This document shows, piece by piece, positions 44,302 to 55,462 of a stretch of 64,000 nt of DNA. The translations under genes were made by a program, and so were the position numbers. The stretch covers positions 115,540 to 179,539 of the forward strand of contig JAMPEW010000002.1 of assembly GCA_023664775.1 (NCBI GenBank), read 5' to 3'. Positions within the stretch are counted from its first letter, which is position 1; each line of letters opens with the position of its first letter. Origin of the DNA: Clostridium sp. (GTDB lineage: Bacteria > Bacillota > Clostridia > Lachnospirales > Lachnospiraceae). The notes beneath the pieces were generated by a model. The model saw nothing but the letters and a program-made list of their open reading frames with translations, did no database searches and was not told the origin of the DNA.

Positions 44302-45252
44302 TTGGGAAGAAAGGATATACATACTAACAATTATTTTGATGACAACATAAGGTTTGCAGACCTTATAAACGGCACACTGCATAAAGGCATGCAAAAAATA
44401 AAGGCTGACGAGCTTACGGATATCAGCAAGGAATTTCTGTATACAGATGAACAGCATGAAAGAAAAATCATTGCCGATAATGCTAAGCTTTGGGAAAAGC
44501 AGAATATCGTTTATGCCTTATATTCAGTTGAAAATCTGTCTTATGTGGATTATGCGGCGGTCATACGCTGTATGCAGATGGAAGCTATGGGATATTACAG
44601 ACAGTGGAAAAATTATAAACGCGAGCATGAACGCAAAAAAGACACATCGAAGGATGAGCTTCTTTCCGGCATCAAAAAAAGCGACAGCTTTTATCCCATA
44701 GTGCCGGTTGTGGTATATTACGGAACGGAACGTGAATGGGATGCAGGCACATCCTTATATGATTTTTTAGGGGCAGGACTTTCTGAAGATGTAAAGGCCT
44801 ATATAAATAATTATAAAATTAATCTATTTGATTATCATAACTATGACAGCTTTGAGCAGTTTAACACAGAAGTTAAATCAGTATTTGAGTGTTTACGGTA
44901 CTCAAACGAGGCTGACAAATTCAAAAGGCTTCTGAAAGAAAATGAAGAACGGTACCGTCATTTAGATATGGAAACAGGGTCACTGATACAGGTACTTACA
45001 AAAAACAAAGGACTGTACAAATATCAGGTAGAGACAGAAGGAGGAGAGATTGATATGTGTAAAGCATTTGAGGATTACAGACTGGAAGGCAAACTAGAAG
45101 GAAGACGTGAAGGCAAACTGGAAGGAAGACGTGAAGGTAAGCTGGAAGCGTTGAGAACTTTAATGGAAACATTACATTTATCACTAGAGCAAGCAATGGA
45201 AGCATTAAAAATTCCTGAACAGGAACAGGATATATACAGAAAGGCAATATGA
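44302..45252 (+). CDS. Rpn-family PD-(D/E)XK nuclease (transposase-like)
   Basis: 316 residues from a TTG start behind AAAGGAGG. The family hallmarks are FYPIVPVVVYYGTEREWDAG and the N-terminal NYFDDNIRFADLINGTLHKG, typical of Rpn/YhgA-like proteins. The C-terminus has a tandem LEGRREGKLEGRREGKLE repeat and a short helical tail, as in many family members. Members cleave DNA and stimulate recombination. It points away from the FHA/kinase cluster, mirroring the other Rpn gene on the far side. Confidence 0.85.
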   Translation: MGRKDIHTNNYFDDNIRFADLINGTLHKGMQKIKADELTDISKEFLYTDEQHERKIIADNAKLWEKQNIVYALYSVENLSYVDYAAVIRCMQMEAMGYYRQWKNYKREHERKKDTSKDELLSGIKKSDSFYPIVPVVVYYGTEREWDAGTSLYDFLGAGLSEDVKAYINNYKINLFDYHNYDSFEQFNTEVKSVFECLRYSNEADKFKRLLKENEERYRHLDMETGSLIQVLTKNKGLYKYQVETEGGEIDMCKAFEDYRLEGKLEGRREGKLEGRREGKLEALRTLMETLHLSLEQAMEALKIPEQEQDIYRKAI

Positions 45253-45313
45253 TATATTGAGCATTACAAGGTTTTATATCTATATGGCAAACCAAATTAT
45301 AAAGCAATGCCAC

Positions 45314-45364
45314 GGGCTATCACACTAAGAGTATTAGATATAAATTCTCTTACTGCGACAGCCC
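45314..45364. terminator. Bidirectional terminator between the Rpn gene and copA
   Basis: GGGCTATCACACTAAGAG (from 45314) pairs with TCTCTTACTGCGACAGCCC (to 45363) with several mismatches. It separates the convergent genes. GGCTGTCAC / GGCTGTCGC motifs recur at 13858 and 63758 without an evident partner arm. Confidence 0.5.
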
Positions 45365-45380
45365 CGTTTGCTCAAGATAA

Positions 45381-45590
45381 CTACTCTATTCCTTTAACGG
45401 TATAATCCTTATCCTCAACTGCCTTTTTCAACACATCGTCAGAAACCTCACCGGAAAGTGTAACCACAGCAGTTCCCTTCTCATGGCTTACCACAGCCTC
45501 CGTAACTCCATCAAGCTCCTCCAATGCCTTCTTAACGGATGCCTCACAGTGTCCACACATCATTCCCTCAATGTTAATTGTTTTTGTCAT
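45381..45590 (-). CDS. Internal start giving free CopZ-like copper chaperone
   Basis: 69 residues, in frame with copA. AAAGGAGG (45599-45606) lies exactly eight bases before an ATG (45590-45588), an ideal site; its codons supply the linker EKKEENN of the fused protein. The product [20 protein letters not shown] and onward is a complete CopZ-size metallochaperone with the CxxC motif (CGHC). This may be a former separate copZ whose upstream stop was lost, still translated alone. In E. coli a CopZ-like product arises from copA by frameshifting, so two products from one gene have precedent. Confidence 0.55.
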   Translation of the reverse strand: MTKTINIEGMMCGHCEASVKKALEELDGVTEAVVSHEKGTAVVTLSGEVSDDVLKKAVEDKDYTVKGIE

Positions 45591-48152
45591 GTTATTTTCC
45601 TCCTTTTTTTCAACATGATTCATTTCATTGTTTTTGTTCTCAGTTTTTTCGCAAGTACATTTTTGTGCCTGACTGTTTATTTTTTCAGCCTCACTGCTAT
45701 ACTTTTGATTTTCAATTTCATTGTCTGCTTGTGCAGTCGGATAGCCGACGGCCTCATCACCAATAATATATTTGCCCGGCTTAAACAGATTAAGACGAAG
45801 CGCATTTGTCACAACGCAGAAGCTTGACAGGCTCATTGCCGCAGCGCCAAACATAGGATTAAGCTTCCAGCCAAACAATGGATACCATACTCCCGCTGCA
45901 AGTGGAATGCCGATAACATTATAGAAAAAAGCCCAAAATAAATTTTCATGAATATTTTTAAGGGTTTTTCGGCTTAGCTCTATTGCCGTCACAACATCCG
46001 TAAGGCTGCTTTTCATAAGCACGATGTCCGCCGCATCAATCGCTACATCCGTTCCCGCACCTATGGCAATACCTACATCAGCCCGTGTTAGTGCAGGTGC
46101 ATCGTTTATTCCGTCACCTACCATGGCAACATAGGTTTTATCATTTACCTTTAAATCCCTGATTACCTGTTCCTTGCCATCAGGAAGAACGCCGGCAATT
46201 ACCTTGTCAACCCCTGCCTGTCTGCCGATTGCAGCGGCAGTTTTCTCATTGTCGCCTGTAAGCATAACAACCTGAAGTCCCATATGCTTTAATTTCCTTA
46301 TGGCGTCTGCACTGTCCTCCTTAAGCTCATCCGCTACCGCAATAATTCCAAGCAGTCTGTCTGCCGCAAAAATAAGTGGTGTCTTTCCATTTTCTGCAAG
46401 CACTTCTATGTCATTTCTTGTTTTTGTATCTATTTTACAGTGCTGTTCAATAAATTTTACATTACCACCGTAAATGTAGCTGCCGTCAATTTTAGCTTCG
46501 AGTCCATTCCCAGGATGTATCTTAAACTCCTCAACCTGAAACCCAGCATCCTCGCTATTCAAATTAGTTGCAGGAATAGTACCTCCATCCTCCTGCTTCT
46601 GTACAAGCTCCACCACAGCCCTTGCAAGCGGATGTTCGCTCCTGCTCTCCAAAGCCACGGCATAATCAATCAATACACCTTTTTCTATTCCGTCAGCGGG
46701 AATAATATCCGTTACCACAGGCTTTCCCTTTGTAATGGTTCCTGTTTTGTCAAGCGCAATAACATTCGTCCGACCTGCCATCTCAAGCGAAACTGCATTT
46801 TTAAAAAGAATACCCTGCTTCGCCCCAACGCCGTTTCCAACCATAATCGCCACAGGCGTTGCAAGCCCAAGCGCACAAGGACAGCTTATAACAAGTACCG
46901 ATATGCCTCTTGCAAGTGCAAAGCCTGCCGTCTCTCCCGCAAGCAGCCACACTGCAATCGTCAAAATTGCAATTGCCATGACTGACGGCACAAACACCCC
47001 TGACACCTTATCAGCTATCTTCGCAATAGGCGCCTTCGTTGCTGCCGCATCACTTACCATTTTGATTATCTGTGACAATGTGGTATTTGCGCCCACACGG
47101 GTCGCCTCACATTTTATAAATCCTGACTGATTGATTGTTGCCGCCGAAACCGTATCACCAACAGCCTTATCCACTGGTATGCTCTCTCCGGTAAGCGCCG
47201 ATTCATCTATTGCGCTGTCTCCCTCTATGACAATTCCGTCCACTGGTATGCTTTCCCCCGGCTTTACAACAAATATATCTCCTACCAAAAGTGCGTCAAC
47301 ACTTATGGAAACCTCCTCGCCGTTTCTTAAAACCGTTGCCTGTTTAGGTGCAAGAGAAATCAGACTTTTTAGTGCGTCCGTTGTTCTGCCCTTAGAATGG
47401 GCCTCCAGCATTTTTCCAAGCGTTATGAGCGTTAATATCGTTGCCGCAGATTCAAAATAAAATTCATGCATATACCGCATGACATCATCATTTGTTCCGT
47501 GTATAACAGCATCTGTCATTGCAAAAAGAGCATACACACTGTACATAAATGATGCGCCTGCGCCAAGGGCGACAAGTGTGTCCATATTTGGAGCACCGTG
47601 AACCACACTTGTAAATCCACTGACAAAAAATTTCTGATTTATAATCATGATAATGGCTGTAAAAATGAGCTGTATAAGCCCCATTGCCACATGATTATCA
47701 TGCAGTATATGGGGAACGGGCCAATTCCACATCATATGTCCCATTGAAATATACATAAGCGGAAGCAAAAAAATAAGCGATACGATAAAACGCTTTCTTA
47801 TTTTAGGAGTTTCCTTATCCTTTAACGCTTCCCCAAGGCTGTTTGCCATGCCGTTACCCGCAGATGAGCCGACATTTTGGCTGCCGTTTGTCAGGCTATT
47901 TACAGAAGTGCCATCCGCCTGTACATTCCCTGTTCCACTTCCTCTTACGGCAGCGCCGTACCCTGCCTTTTCCACTGCCTCAATTATCTTATCTGCCAAA
48001 GCGGTTCCCACGACAGTCATTGAATTCGTAAGCAGGCTTACCGTAACACTACTTACGCCCTCCACCTTTCTCACTGCCTTTTCAACGTGGGCCGAGCAGG
48101 CTGAACAAGTCATTCCGGTCACCGAAAATGAAGTGCTTTCACCAGCTTGCAA
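45381..48152 (-). CDS. copA: Copper-translocating P-type ATPase with fused C-terminal CopZ-like domain
   Basis: About 923 residues from a TTG at 48152, which sits six bases behind AAGGGGGTG; a GTG at 48173 is in frame but covers that site. An N-terminal heavy-metal domain ([14 protein letters not shown]), a low-complexity linker, then eight membrane helices with [11 protein letters not shown] (CPC), [10 protein letters not shown] (phosphorylation site), SEHPLA and GDGINDAP. It exports Cu(I). After the last helix, a Lys/Glu/Asn-rich linker joins a second metal domain ([20 protein letters not shown]). That domain has its own ribosome-binding site and ATG inside the gene. Confidence 0.93.
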   Translation of the reverse strand: MQAGESTSFSVTGMTCSACSAHVEKAVRKVEGVSSVTVSLLTNSMTVVGTALADKIIEAVEKAGYGAAVRGSGTGNVQADGTSVNSLTNGSQNVGSSAGNGMANSLGEALKDKETPKIRKRFIVSLIFLLPLMYISMGHMMWNWPVPHILHDNHVAMGLIQLIFTAIIMIINQKFFVSGFTSVVHGAPNMDTLVALGAGASFMYSVYALFAMTDAVIHGTNDDVMRYMHEFYFESAATILTLITLGKMLEAHSKGRTTDALKSLISLAPKQATVLRNGEEVSISVDALLVGDIFVVKPGESIPVDGIVIEGDSAIDESALTGESIPVDKAVGDTVSAATINQSGFIKCEATRVGANTTLSQIIKMVSDAAATKAPIAKIADKVSGVFVPSVMAIAILTIAVWLLAGETAGFALARGISVLVISCPCALGLATPVAIMVGNGVGAKQGILFKNAVSLEMAGRTNVIALDKTGTITKGKPVVTDIIPADGIEKGVLIDYAVALESRSEHPLARAVVELVQKQEDGGTIPATNLNSEDAGFQVEEFKIHPGNGLEAKIDGSYIYGGNVKFIEQHCKIDTKTRNDIEVLAENGKTPLIFAADRLLGIIAVADELKEDSADAIRKLKHMGLQVVMLTGDNEKTAAAIGRQAGVDKVIAGVLPDGKEQVIRDLKVNDKTYVAMVGDGINDAPALTRADVGIAIGAGTDVAIDAADIVLMKSSLTDVVTAIELSRKTLKNIHENLFWAFFYNVIGIPLAAGVWYPLFGWKLNPMFGAAAMSLSSFCVVTNALRLNLFKPGKYIIGDEAVGYPTAQADNEIENQKYSSEAEKINSQAQKCTCEKTENKNNEMNHVEKKEENNMTKTINIEGMMCGHCEASVKKALEELDGVTEAVVSHEKGTAVVTLSGEVSDDVLKKAVEDKDYTVKGIE

Positions 48153-48377
48153 AAAATCACCCCCTTGTATCACCCTTTATTATTCCTAATATCCCAAGAT
48201 GCTAAACCTTAAATATTAGTTTATCACTTATTATTTATGCAGGCAACACATCCTCCCATAATGATAAATTTTATCAATACAGCAGCGAATTTTACCCTGC
48301 CCCATGTATGAACCTTTTGAAATGTGTCTATACTCCCTCTGTAACATAAAAAACAGATATTACGAAAGGACGTAAAT

Positions 48378-48839
48378 ATGATGATTCTGAAAGAAAAAGA
48401 AAAAGCTGCAATCACAGACCTTCAAACCCAGGAGGAAACCTGTATTGAAAAATACGGCAAATACGCACAACAGGCGAAAGACCCTGTATTAAAGAAATTA
48501 TTTCAAAAGCTGCAACAGGAGGAGCGAAAGCACTATGATTCACTCGGTCAGGTTTTAAACGGTACCGTGCCTGACAGCAATTGTAACGATTCCGACGGTG
48601 CAAATTACAACCCGAAGGCTACCTATGATGCAATGACAAATTCAGAGGATAAGCAGGCAGATTGTTTTCTTGCAACAGATTGTATCGGAACCGAAAAGCT
48701 TGTATCATCAGAATACAACACAGACGTGTTTGTATTTTCAAATTCCAAGCTCCGCAAGCTTTTAGCAGACATTCAAATTGAGGAGCAGAACCACGCAGAC
48801 ATGCTGTGGAAATACAAAACCGTAAACGGAATGGCTTAA
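48378..48839 (+). CDS. CotF-like (ferritin-like fold) spore-coat family protein
   Basis: 153 residues, mostly helical. KLFQKLQQEERKHYDSLGQV and IQIEEQNHADMLWKYKT hold paired E-x-x-H motifs typical of the coat protein F/ferritin-like family. A polar Asn/Asp-rich loop separates the halves. Relatives occur in both spore formers and non-spore formers, so a coat role is not certain. The start ATG at 48378 or 48381 follows AAAGGACG. It diverges from copA and converges on dnaB, with a hairpin (AATAAGGGGC / GCCCCTTATT) between the latter two. Confidence 0.8.
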   Translation: MMILKEKEKAAITDLQTQEETCIEKYGKYAQQAKDPVLKKLFQKLQQEERKHYDSLGQVLNGTVPDSNCNDSDGANYNPKATYDAMTNSEDKQADCFLATDCIGTEKLVSSEYNTDVFVFSNSKLRKLLADIQIEEQNHADMLWKYKTVNGMA

Positions 48840-48844
48840 AAGCA

Positions 48845-48865
48845 ATAAGGGGCAGCCCCTTATTG
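48845..48865. terminator. Terminator between the CotF-like gene and dnaB
   Basis: AATAAGGGGC and GCCCCTTATT form a compact stem directly after the CotF-like stop, overlapping the last codons of dnaB. Confidence 0.6.
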
Positions 48866-50215
48866 TGGCTGCTCCCTGTAATGCTTCTCCGGATCTGCAA
48901 ATTTTGTGTACTTTCCAATCCATCGAAGGTCTATGCTTCCCGTCTCCCCATTACGCTGCTTTGCAATAATAATTTCTGCCGTCTGCGGCTTTGTAGTTGT
49001 TTCAGGATTGTAATATTCATCCCTGTATATGAACATGACAACGTCTGCATCCTGCTCTATGGCGCCCGATTCACGAAGGTCCGACAACACAGGCTTGTGG
49101 TCAGTTCTTCCGTCAACTGCACGGCTTAGCTGTGAAAGTGCAATAACGGGAACATTCAACTCCCTTGCTATGTTTTTAAGCGCCCTCGACACATCGGATA
49201 TAAACTGCTGCCTGGACTCCACAGGTCTGTTTGAGCTCATGAGCTGCAAATAATCTATGATGATAAGCTCGATATTCTGCGTCTGTTTCAGCTTTCTGCA
49301 CTTTGACCGAAGCTCCGAAACCGTTATCGCCGAATTATCATCAATAAAAAGCGGTGCTCTTGCTATATCGTCCACGCTTTCAATTACCTTATCCCAATCC
49401 TCATCAGGCATATTTCCAAGCTTCATGCTTTTGGAGTCAACCATGGCGTCTATTGCTATCATACGGGATATCAGTTGTTCCTTACTCATCTCAAGTGAAA
49501 ATATGGCACACGGCTTTTTATGCACCACTGCAAGGTCATGTGCGATGTTAAGGACAAATGCGGTTTTCCCCATTGCAGGTCTTGCCGCCACAAGCAGAAG
49601 CTCTCCTCCGTGAAGTCCTGTAAGCATGTTGTCCAAATCAGTAAAGCCCGTGGAAAGTCCCGTTACCTTACCCTTATTTCTCGCTGCCTCCTCTATTTCG
49701 CCGATTACATTTACAACAATTTGGGACACAGGCGTAAAATCAGACAACCCATTCCTATTTTGCACAAGCCGAAATATTTTTCCCTCTGCATCCTCAAGAA
49801 TATTCTCCACCTTGTCGCTGTCGCTGAAGCAGTCATTTGTAATGCCCTCGCTCAGGGTTATTAACCGCCTTAAAACGGCTTTATCCTGAACAATCTGTGC
49901 ATGATTTTTCGCATTGGCAGACGTTACAACCTCCGACATAATATCTCCGATAAAGGAAGGACTGCATATATCCTCAGGAACATCCTTCATTTTCAGTCTG
50001 TCGGATAAGGTTACTAAATCTACAGGCCGTCCCTCATTGTAAAGCTCCACCATGTTTTCAAACAGTATTCCGTATTGTTTATTATAAAAGTCCTCCCCTG
50101 ACAATAAATCCGCTACATCTGAAATAACATCCCTGTCCATAAGCATAGCGCCTATAACAGATTTTTCTGCATCATTATTGTGCGGTTGTACTCGCCTTAT
50201 GACGTTCTCATCCAT
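48860..50215 (-). CDS. dnaB: Replicative DNA helicase DnaB
   Basis: 451 residues from the ATG at 50215, ten bases past the rplI stop; the ORF opens at 50251 inside rplI. The N-terminal DnaB domain (PHNNDAEKSVIGAMLMDRDV) is followed by the RecA-like ATPase with AARPAMGKTAFVLN (Walker A), IIIDYLQLM (Walker B) and DLRESGAIEQDADVV. It is the hexameric fork helicase. The order rplI-dnaB after gdpP is the conserved Firmicutes arrangement. Confidence 0.96.
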   Translation of the reverse strand: MDENVIRRVQPHNNDAEKSVIGAMLMDRDVISDVADLLSGEDFYNKQYGILFENMVELYNEGRPVDLVTLSDRLKMKDVPEDICSPSFIGDIMSEVVTSANAKNHAQIVQDKAVLRRLITLSEGITNDCFSDSDKVENILEDAEGKIFRLVQNRNGLSDFTPVSQIVVNVIGEIEEAARNKGKVTGLSTGFTDLDNMLTGLHGGELLLVAARPAMGKTAFVLNIAHDLAVVHKKPCAIFSLEMSKEQLISRMIAIDAMVDSKSMKLGNMPDEDWDKVIESVDDIARAPLFIDDNSAITVSELRSKCRKLKQTQNIELIIIDYLQLMSSNRPVESRQQFISDVSRALKNIARELNVPVIALSQLSRAVDGRTDHKPVLSDLRESGAIEQDADVVMFIYRDEYYNPETTTKPQTAEIIIAKQRNGETGSIDLRWIGKYTKFADPEKHYREQPQ

Positions 50216-50225
50216 AAAATTTACT

Positions 50226-50675
50226 CTACTTTCCTTCAACAACCTTAACACTCATTTTGGCTGTCACCTTTGTATGCAGCTTAATGTCGACAATATGTGT
50301 TCCAAGGCTTTTTATAGGCTCCCTTAACACTATTTTTTTCTTCTCAATATTATGTCCAAGCTGCGATTTCATAGCCTCTGCAATTTCCTTTGAGGACACA
50401 GAGCCAAATGTCTTTCCGCCCTCGCCCACCTTAATGGAAAGGGTTACGCTCTCATCCTTCATCTTATCGGCAAGTGCCTGTGCCTGTGCCAAAAGCTCTG
50501 CCGCCACCTTGTCCTCATGTGCCTTTTTCAGCTTCAGGTCATTTAAGTTTTTAGGAGTAGCCTCCACGCCAAGCTTCTTAGGGAGCACGTAATTCCTTGC
50601 ATATCCATCGGAAACGTCAACAATTTCATCCCTTTTACCAAGACTTTTTACATCCTCAAGCAATATAACCTTCAT
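50226..50675 (-). CDS. rplI: 50S ribosomal protein L9
   Basis: 149 residues. [37 protein letters not shown] and the C-terminal [20 protein letters not shown] are standard for L9, which binds 23S rRNA near L1. The start follows GGAGGTATTGAT. It lies 15 bases after gdpP and directly before dnaB. Confidence 0.97.
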   Translation of the reverse strand: MKVILLEDVKSLGKRDEIVDVSDGYARNYVLPKKLGVEATPKNLNDLKLKKAHEDKVAAELLAQAQALADKMKDESVTLSIKVGEGGKTFGSVSSKEIAEAMKSQLGHNIEKKKIVLREPIKSLGTHIVDIKLHTKVTAKMSVKVVEGK

Positions 50676-50690
50676 ATCAATACCTCCATT

Positions 50691-52736
50691 CTAAATATCT
50701 CCTGCCTTATTCATTTCCTCTAAAAGCTCCTTGATTTTAAGTATTGCCTCATCATCCGAAACACCAACAAGCTGCGCACCTGCAATATTTGCATGTCCGC
50801 CGCCGCCAAGCTTTTCCATAATAACCTGAACATTTACGTCATCTACGGAACGTGCGCTTATATAAGACGTTCCACCATTTTCCGTAACAACAAATGATGC
50901 CCTTACACCCTCAACATCTAAAAGCTCATTTGCCACCTTTGCCGCAATGACCGTAGGCGCATCGGAATTTTCCGGTCTTACCTTTGAAAGTGCAAATGCA
51001 TCCAAATATATCTGGGAATTAACGACGCCCTCAGCAAGCTGCTTAAAGGAATACATGTCGCTTCTGAACATCTTTCTTACACGTACAACGTCCGCACCGT
51101 TCCTTCTCAAATAGGATGCCGCCTCAAAGGTTCTGACGCCTGTTTTTGTAACAAAATTATCCGTATCAATTACGATGCCCGCATACATGGCATCAGCCTC
51201 CACAGGTCTTATCTTAACCTTAACATCTATATACTGCATCATCTCAGCAACCATCTCGCAGGCTGAGGACGCATACGGCTCAATGTAGGATAGGGTTGCA
51301 TTCTCAATCGTCTCATTTGTCTGTCTGTGATGGTCGAATACGACAACTGATTTTGCAAGTGCAAGCAAATCCTCACACTCCGTCATGCTCGGTCTGTTTA
51401 CGTCCACAACCACAACAAGGGTCATGTCATCTATACTGTTTATTGCCTGCTCGCTGTTGTATATCATATCGTCACCATACAGGCTGTTTCCCTTAAAGCT
51501 GCTTATCAGGGGACTGATAGCAGACGTAACCTCATTTATGACAATATGCGCATCCTTGTTAAAGGATTTTACAAGCCTGTAAACACCAACAGCCGAACCG
51601 AAGGAATCTGCATCGGGACGTTTATGTCCCATTATGATAACTCTGTTCTTGTTATTTAAAAGCTCGGTAAATGCCTGTCCCTTTACTCTTGCCCTTACCC
51701 TTGTCGTCTTTTCGGTTCCTCCGCTCTTACCGCCAAAATAAAGTATCTTTTCACCATGCTTTACAACAGCCTGATCTCCGCCTCTGCCGAGAGCGAGTCC
51801 CATTGCAACACGGGCATATTCGTACGCCTCCAAAAAGCTGTCCGTTTCAGCGCCTACGCCGATACTCAAGGTAATTGGTATCTCATTTCCCACATTTATG
51901 CTTTTTACCTCATCCAATATGGCAAATTTTGTGTCTTTAAGCTGTGGAAGAAATTTCTGCCTGAACACAAAAAGATATTTGTCCTTTTCCATCTTTTTTA
52001 CGATGGCATCTATGCTTCCCAAATACATATTGATACGTCTGTCAACAAGCGCTTCCACAAGTGAATGGCGAACCTCCTCCGTACTTTCCATAACCTCATC
52101 ATAGTTATCTATATAAAGAAGCCCTGCAACTAATTTCTGTTCCTTATTCTCACGCTTGTAGTGGTTAAGCTCTGTCACGTCAAAGAGATAAAGGGCAATC
52201 AGTGCCTCTCCCTTTGTATTTACAACCGTATCTTCATCATCAAACATTTCATCGATTGTTATTCTCTTAACCTCCGCATGATAGCTTGCCCCATCATATT
52301 CCAAATTGAGGTCCATAAATTCCTTGACATTTGCAATCTCAGACGCAAGCTGCGGGAAGAACATCCCGATATTTTTCCGAATCCGTTTCTTTGAACCCCC
52401 GCCTATGCGGTCCACAAACTGTTTGTTTCCCCAAAGAATTTTACCGTCAGTATCAAGTAATGCGTACGGTACGGCAAGCTGGTTTAAAAGCTCCTTCTGA
52501 ATCTGTCCCTGCTCCAAGGCAAACCTCATAAGCGTAGGCATAATGCTTGCCTTTGACACAAAATAAATGATAAATTCCACAAAGATTGTGACAAATACAG
52601 CGGCACATGCTATAGCCCCGCATTTTTTATCAACAAAAAATAATACGGTACACATCACTACTAAAATCAGCGATGCAAGCATAGGCCTAAGCAAATAATT
52701 TTCTAATTTCCTTTTAAGAATTTGTTTGTTGTTCAT
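50691..52736 (-). CDS. gdpP: GdpP-type cyclic-di-AMP phosphodiesterase
   Basis: 681 residues. Two membrane helices (about 18-65), a PAS domain (VPYALLDTDGKILWGN), a degenerate GGDEF domain (LGRGGDQAVVKHG) and a C-terminal DHH/DHHA1 module (VVVDVNRPS, VFDHHRQT, GGGGHANIAGAQL). GdpP degrades c-di-AMP to pApA, affecting wall stress and potassium balance. Its start lies one base past the valS stop, so the two are co-transcribed. Confidence 0.95.
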   Translation of the reverse strand: MNNKQILKRKLENYLLRPMLASLILVVMCTVLFFVDKKCGAIACAAVFVTIFVEFIIYFVSKASIMPTLMRFALEQGQIQKELLNQLAVPYALLDTDGKILWGNKQFVDRIGGGSKKRIRKNIGMFFPQLASEIANVKEFMDLNLEYDGASYHAEVKRITIDEMFDDEDTVVNTKGEALIALYLFDVTELNHYKRENKEQKLVAGLLYIDNYDEVMESTEEVRHSLVEALVDRRINMYLGSIDAIVKKMEKDKYLFVFRQKFLPQLKDTKFAILDEVKSINVGNEIPITLSIGVGAETDSFLEAYEYARVAMGLALGRGGDQAVVKHGEKILYFGGKSGGTEKTTRVRARVKGQAFTELLNNKNRVIIMGHKRPDADSFGSAVGVYRLVKSFNKDAHIVINEVTSAISPLISSFKGNSLYGDDMIYNSEQAINSIDDMTLVVVVDVNRPSMTECEDLLALAKSVVVFDHHRQTNETIENATLSYIEPYASSACEMVAEMMQYIDVKVKIRPVEADAMYAGIVIDTDNFVTKTGVRTFEAASYLRRNGADVVRVRKMFRSDMYSFKQLAEGVVNSQIYLDAFALSKVRPENSDAPTVIAAKVANELLDVEGVRASFVVTENGGTSYISARSVDDVNVQVIMEKLGGGGHANIAGAQLVGVSDDEAILKIKELLEEMNKAGDI

Positions 52737-52737
52737 A

Positions 52738-55434
52738 TTATGCTCCCAACTGTGAAAGTCTCTCCTTTACCTGCTCTAAGGTTTCCGTGTATTTCTTCAG
52801 CTTTTCCCGCTCCTCCTCTACCTTGGAAGCAGGTGCCTTGTCAACGAACTTCGGATTTGCAAGCATACCCTCAGCACGCTTTATCTCTCCCTCAAGCCTT
52901 GACCTTTCCTTGTCCAGCCGCTCTATCTCCTTGGCAATGTCAACAAGCTCCGCAAACGGCATATAAATAGCCGCATCATGGATAACAACCGATACCGCAT
53001 CATCTGCAATACCCGTCTTGTCCTCCTGTATCATAACATCCCCCGCATAGCCAAGCATGGCGAAAAATGTCGTACAATCAGCAAAAATATTTCTTATTTC
53101 CTCCTTTTGTGAGACAACATATACGGTAGCCTTTTTGCTCGGTGGGACATTCATCTCACTTCTTATGTTTCTGATGCCCCTTACAGCCTCCTTAATTTTG
53201 TCAACTGCAAGCTCATCCTCCTTAAAGCTGTACTCCTTATTGTATACCGGCCATGCAGAAATCATAATGGAGTCCGCTATATCCGTCAAGCCTCCCTCGT
53301 ATACCTTTTGGTCCGGCTTTGCATTTGACGCCTCATTTAACGTGACAAATATCTCCTCCGTTACAAACGGCATGTAAGGATGCAAAAGCTTCAGTCCATT
53401 TGTAAGCACTGTTTTTAATGTCCAAAGCGCCGCTGCCTTTGTATCGTCCGCATCATTCCAAAGCCTCGGCTTAACCATCTCAATATACCAGTCACAGAAC
53501 TCCTCCCAAAGGAAATCGTACAGCTTTGAAACAGCAATGCCAAGCTCGTACTTTTCCATATTTTCAGTAACCTCAGCGATAAGGTCGTTCATCTTGGAAA
53601 GAATCCATCTGTCCGCTATTGTAAGCTGCTTCATGTCAACCCCGCTTATGTCAGCCTTCTCTATATTCATAAGAATAAATCTTGATGCATTCCAAATCTT
53701 GTTTGCAAAGTTTCGGCTTGCCTCTACTCTCTCCCAATAAAAACGCATATCATTTCCAGGCGCATTTCCCGTTACAAGCGTAAACCTTAAAGCGTCTGCA
53801 CCATATTTATCAATAACCTCAAGCGGGTCAATTCCATTTCCAAGCGACTTGCTCATCTTGCGTCCCTGGTCGTCCCTTACAAGGCCATGGAACAAAACCG
53901 TGTGGAACGGAAGCTCTCCCATCTGCTCAATGGAGGAAAATACCATTCTGATAACCCAAAAGAAAATAATGTCATAGCCCGTTACAAGCACGTCCGTAGG
54001 GAAGAAATACTCAAGCTCCTCCGTTTTATCAGGCCAGCCGAGTGTTGAGAACGGCCAAAGGGCTGATGAAAACCATGTGTCAAGCGTGTCCTCGTCCTGC
54101 TTTATATTCGTGCTGCCGCACTTAGCACAATTGCATGGCATTTGCCTCGTAACCATAACCTCGCCGCAATCCTGACAGTAGTAAGCAGGTATTCTGTGTC
54201 CCCACCAAAGCTGTCTTGATATACACCAGTCTCTTATGTTGTCAAGCCAATTGTAATAGGTCTTGTCCATCCTCTCAGGAATAAGCTTCAGCCTGCCGTT
54301 TACAACCGCTTCCTTTGCAGGCTTTGCCATCTCTGACATTTTAACAAACCACTGTGGCTTCACAAGCGGCTCAACTGTGGTCTTGCATCTGTCATGGGTT
54401 CCAACCATATGCGTATGTGGTTCAACCTTAACCAGAAGCCCAAGTGCCTCAAGGTCTGACACAATAAGCTTTCTCGCCTCGTATCTGTCCATGCCCGCAT
54501 ACTTGCCGCCCAGTGAATTTATGGTGGCATCATCATTCATAATATTTATTTCCTCAAGGTTGTGCCTTTTTCCAACCTCAAAGTCGTTAGGGTCATGTGC
54601 AGGCGTAATTTTTACCACGCCCGTTCCAAACTCCATATCGACATAGGAGTCTGCAATAACAGGAATTTCCTTATTTACAAGAGGAAGTATTACCTTTTTG
54701 CCTACCAAATCCTTATATCTTTCGTCCTCAGGATTTACGGCTACGGCAGTATCGCCCAAAAGCGTCTCAGGTCTTGTGGTTGCAATCTCAACAAACCGTC
54801 CCTCCTCGCCTGCTACCGGATAATTAATATGCCAAAAGAAGCCCTGCTGCTCCTCATGTATAACCTCTGCGTCCGAAATAGAGGTCTGACATACAGGACA
54901 CCAATTTCCTATACGTGAGCCCTTATAGATATAGCCCTTATCATAAAGCTTACAGAAAACCTCCGTAACAGCCTTGTTGTTTCCCTCATCCATAGTAAAG
55001 CGCTCCCTGTCCCAATCAGCAGAGGAACCAAGACGCTTTAACTGGTTGATAATACGTCCGCCGTACTCCCTTTTCCAGTCCCATGCCTTTTCAAGAAAGC
55101 CCTCCCGTCCAAGGTCGTCCTTTTCAATTCCCTGCTCCCTTAGACTTTCAATCAGCTTTACCTCCGTAGCAATTGCCGCATGGTCTGTTCCCGGCTGCCA
55201 AAGGGCATTATAGCCCTGCATTCTCTTAAATCTTATCAAAATGTCCTGCATCGTATTGTCAAGGGCATGTCCCATGTGAAGCTGTCCCGTAATATTTGGC
55301 GGTGGCATAACGATCGTAAATGGTTTTTTGCTTCTATCCACATCAGCGTGGAAATATTTTTTATTTACCCATTTGTCGTAAAGCCTTCCCTCTATCTCGG
55401 AAGGGTTATAGTTTTTTTCAAGTTCCTTAGCCAT
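52738..55434 (-). CDS. valS: Valyl-tRNA synthetase
   Basis: 898 residues from the ATG at 55434 behind GGAGG; the ORF opens at 55461. Class I motifs are [18 protein letters not shown] (HIGH-type) and [11 protein letters not shown] (KMSKS). The editing domain has [13 protein letters not shown]. The C-terminal coiled coil ([20 protein letters not shown] and onward) is typical of ValRS. I see no T-box leader; the upstream gene ends only a few bases before, so it is read through from the four-gene cassette upstream. Confidence 0.97.
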   Translation of the reverse strand: MAKELEKNYNPSEIEGRLYDKWVNKKYFHADVDRSKKPFTIVMPPPNITGQLHMGHALDNTMQDILIRFKRMQGYNALWQPGTDHAAIATEVKLIESLREQGIEKDDLGREGFLEKAWDWKREYGGRIINQLKRLGSSADWDRERFTMDEGNNKAVTEVFCKLYDKGYIYKGSRIGNWCPVCQTSISDAEVIHEEQQGFFWHINYPVAGEEGRFVEIATTRPETLLGDTAVAVNPEDERYKDLVGKKVILPLVNKEIPVIADSYVDMEFGTGVVKITPAHDPNDFEVGKRHNLEEINIMNDDATINSLGGKYAGMDRYEARKLIVSDLEALGLLVKVEPHTHMVGTHDRCKTTVEPLVKPQWFVKMSEMAKPAKEAVVNGRLKLIPERMDKTYYNWLDNIRDWCISRQLWWGHRIPAYYCQDCGEVMVTRQMPCNCAKCGSTNIKQDEDTLDTWFSSALWPFSTLGWPDKTEELEYFFPTDVLVTGYDIIFFWVIRMVFSSIEQMGELPFHTVLFHGLVRDDQGRKMSKSLGNGIDPLEVIDKYGADALRFTLVTGNAPGNDMRFYWERVEASRNFANKIWNASRFILMNIEKADISGVDMKQLTIADRWILSKMNDLIAEVTENMEKYELGIAVSKLYDFLWEEFCDWYIEMVKPRLWNDADDTKAAALWTLKTVLTNGLKLLHPYMPFVTEEIFVTLNEASNAKPDQKVYEGGLTDIADSIMISAWPVYNKEYSFKEDELAVDKIKEAVRGIRNIRSEMNVPPSKKATVYVVSQKEEIRNIFADCTTFFAMLGYAGDVMIQEDKTGIADDAVSVVIHDAAIYMPFAELVDIAKEIERLDKERSRLEGEIKRAEGMLANPKFVDKAPASKVEEEREKLKKYTETLEQVKERLSQLGA

Positions 55435-55462
55435 GATGTTAATATCCTCCAAACATTCCATA

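Noticed and set aside
48174-48377. Copper operator (CopY or CsoR box) before copA
   Set aside because: No TACAnnTGTA and no convincing CsoR palindrome was found in the intergenic region.
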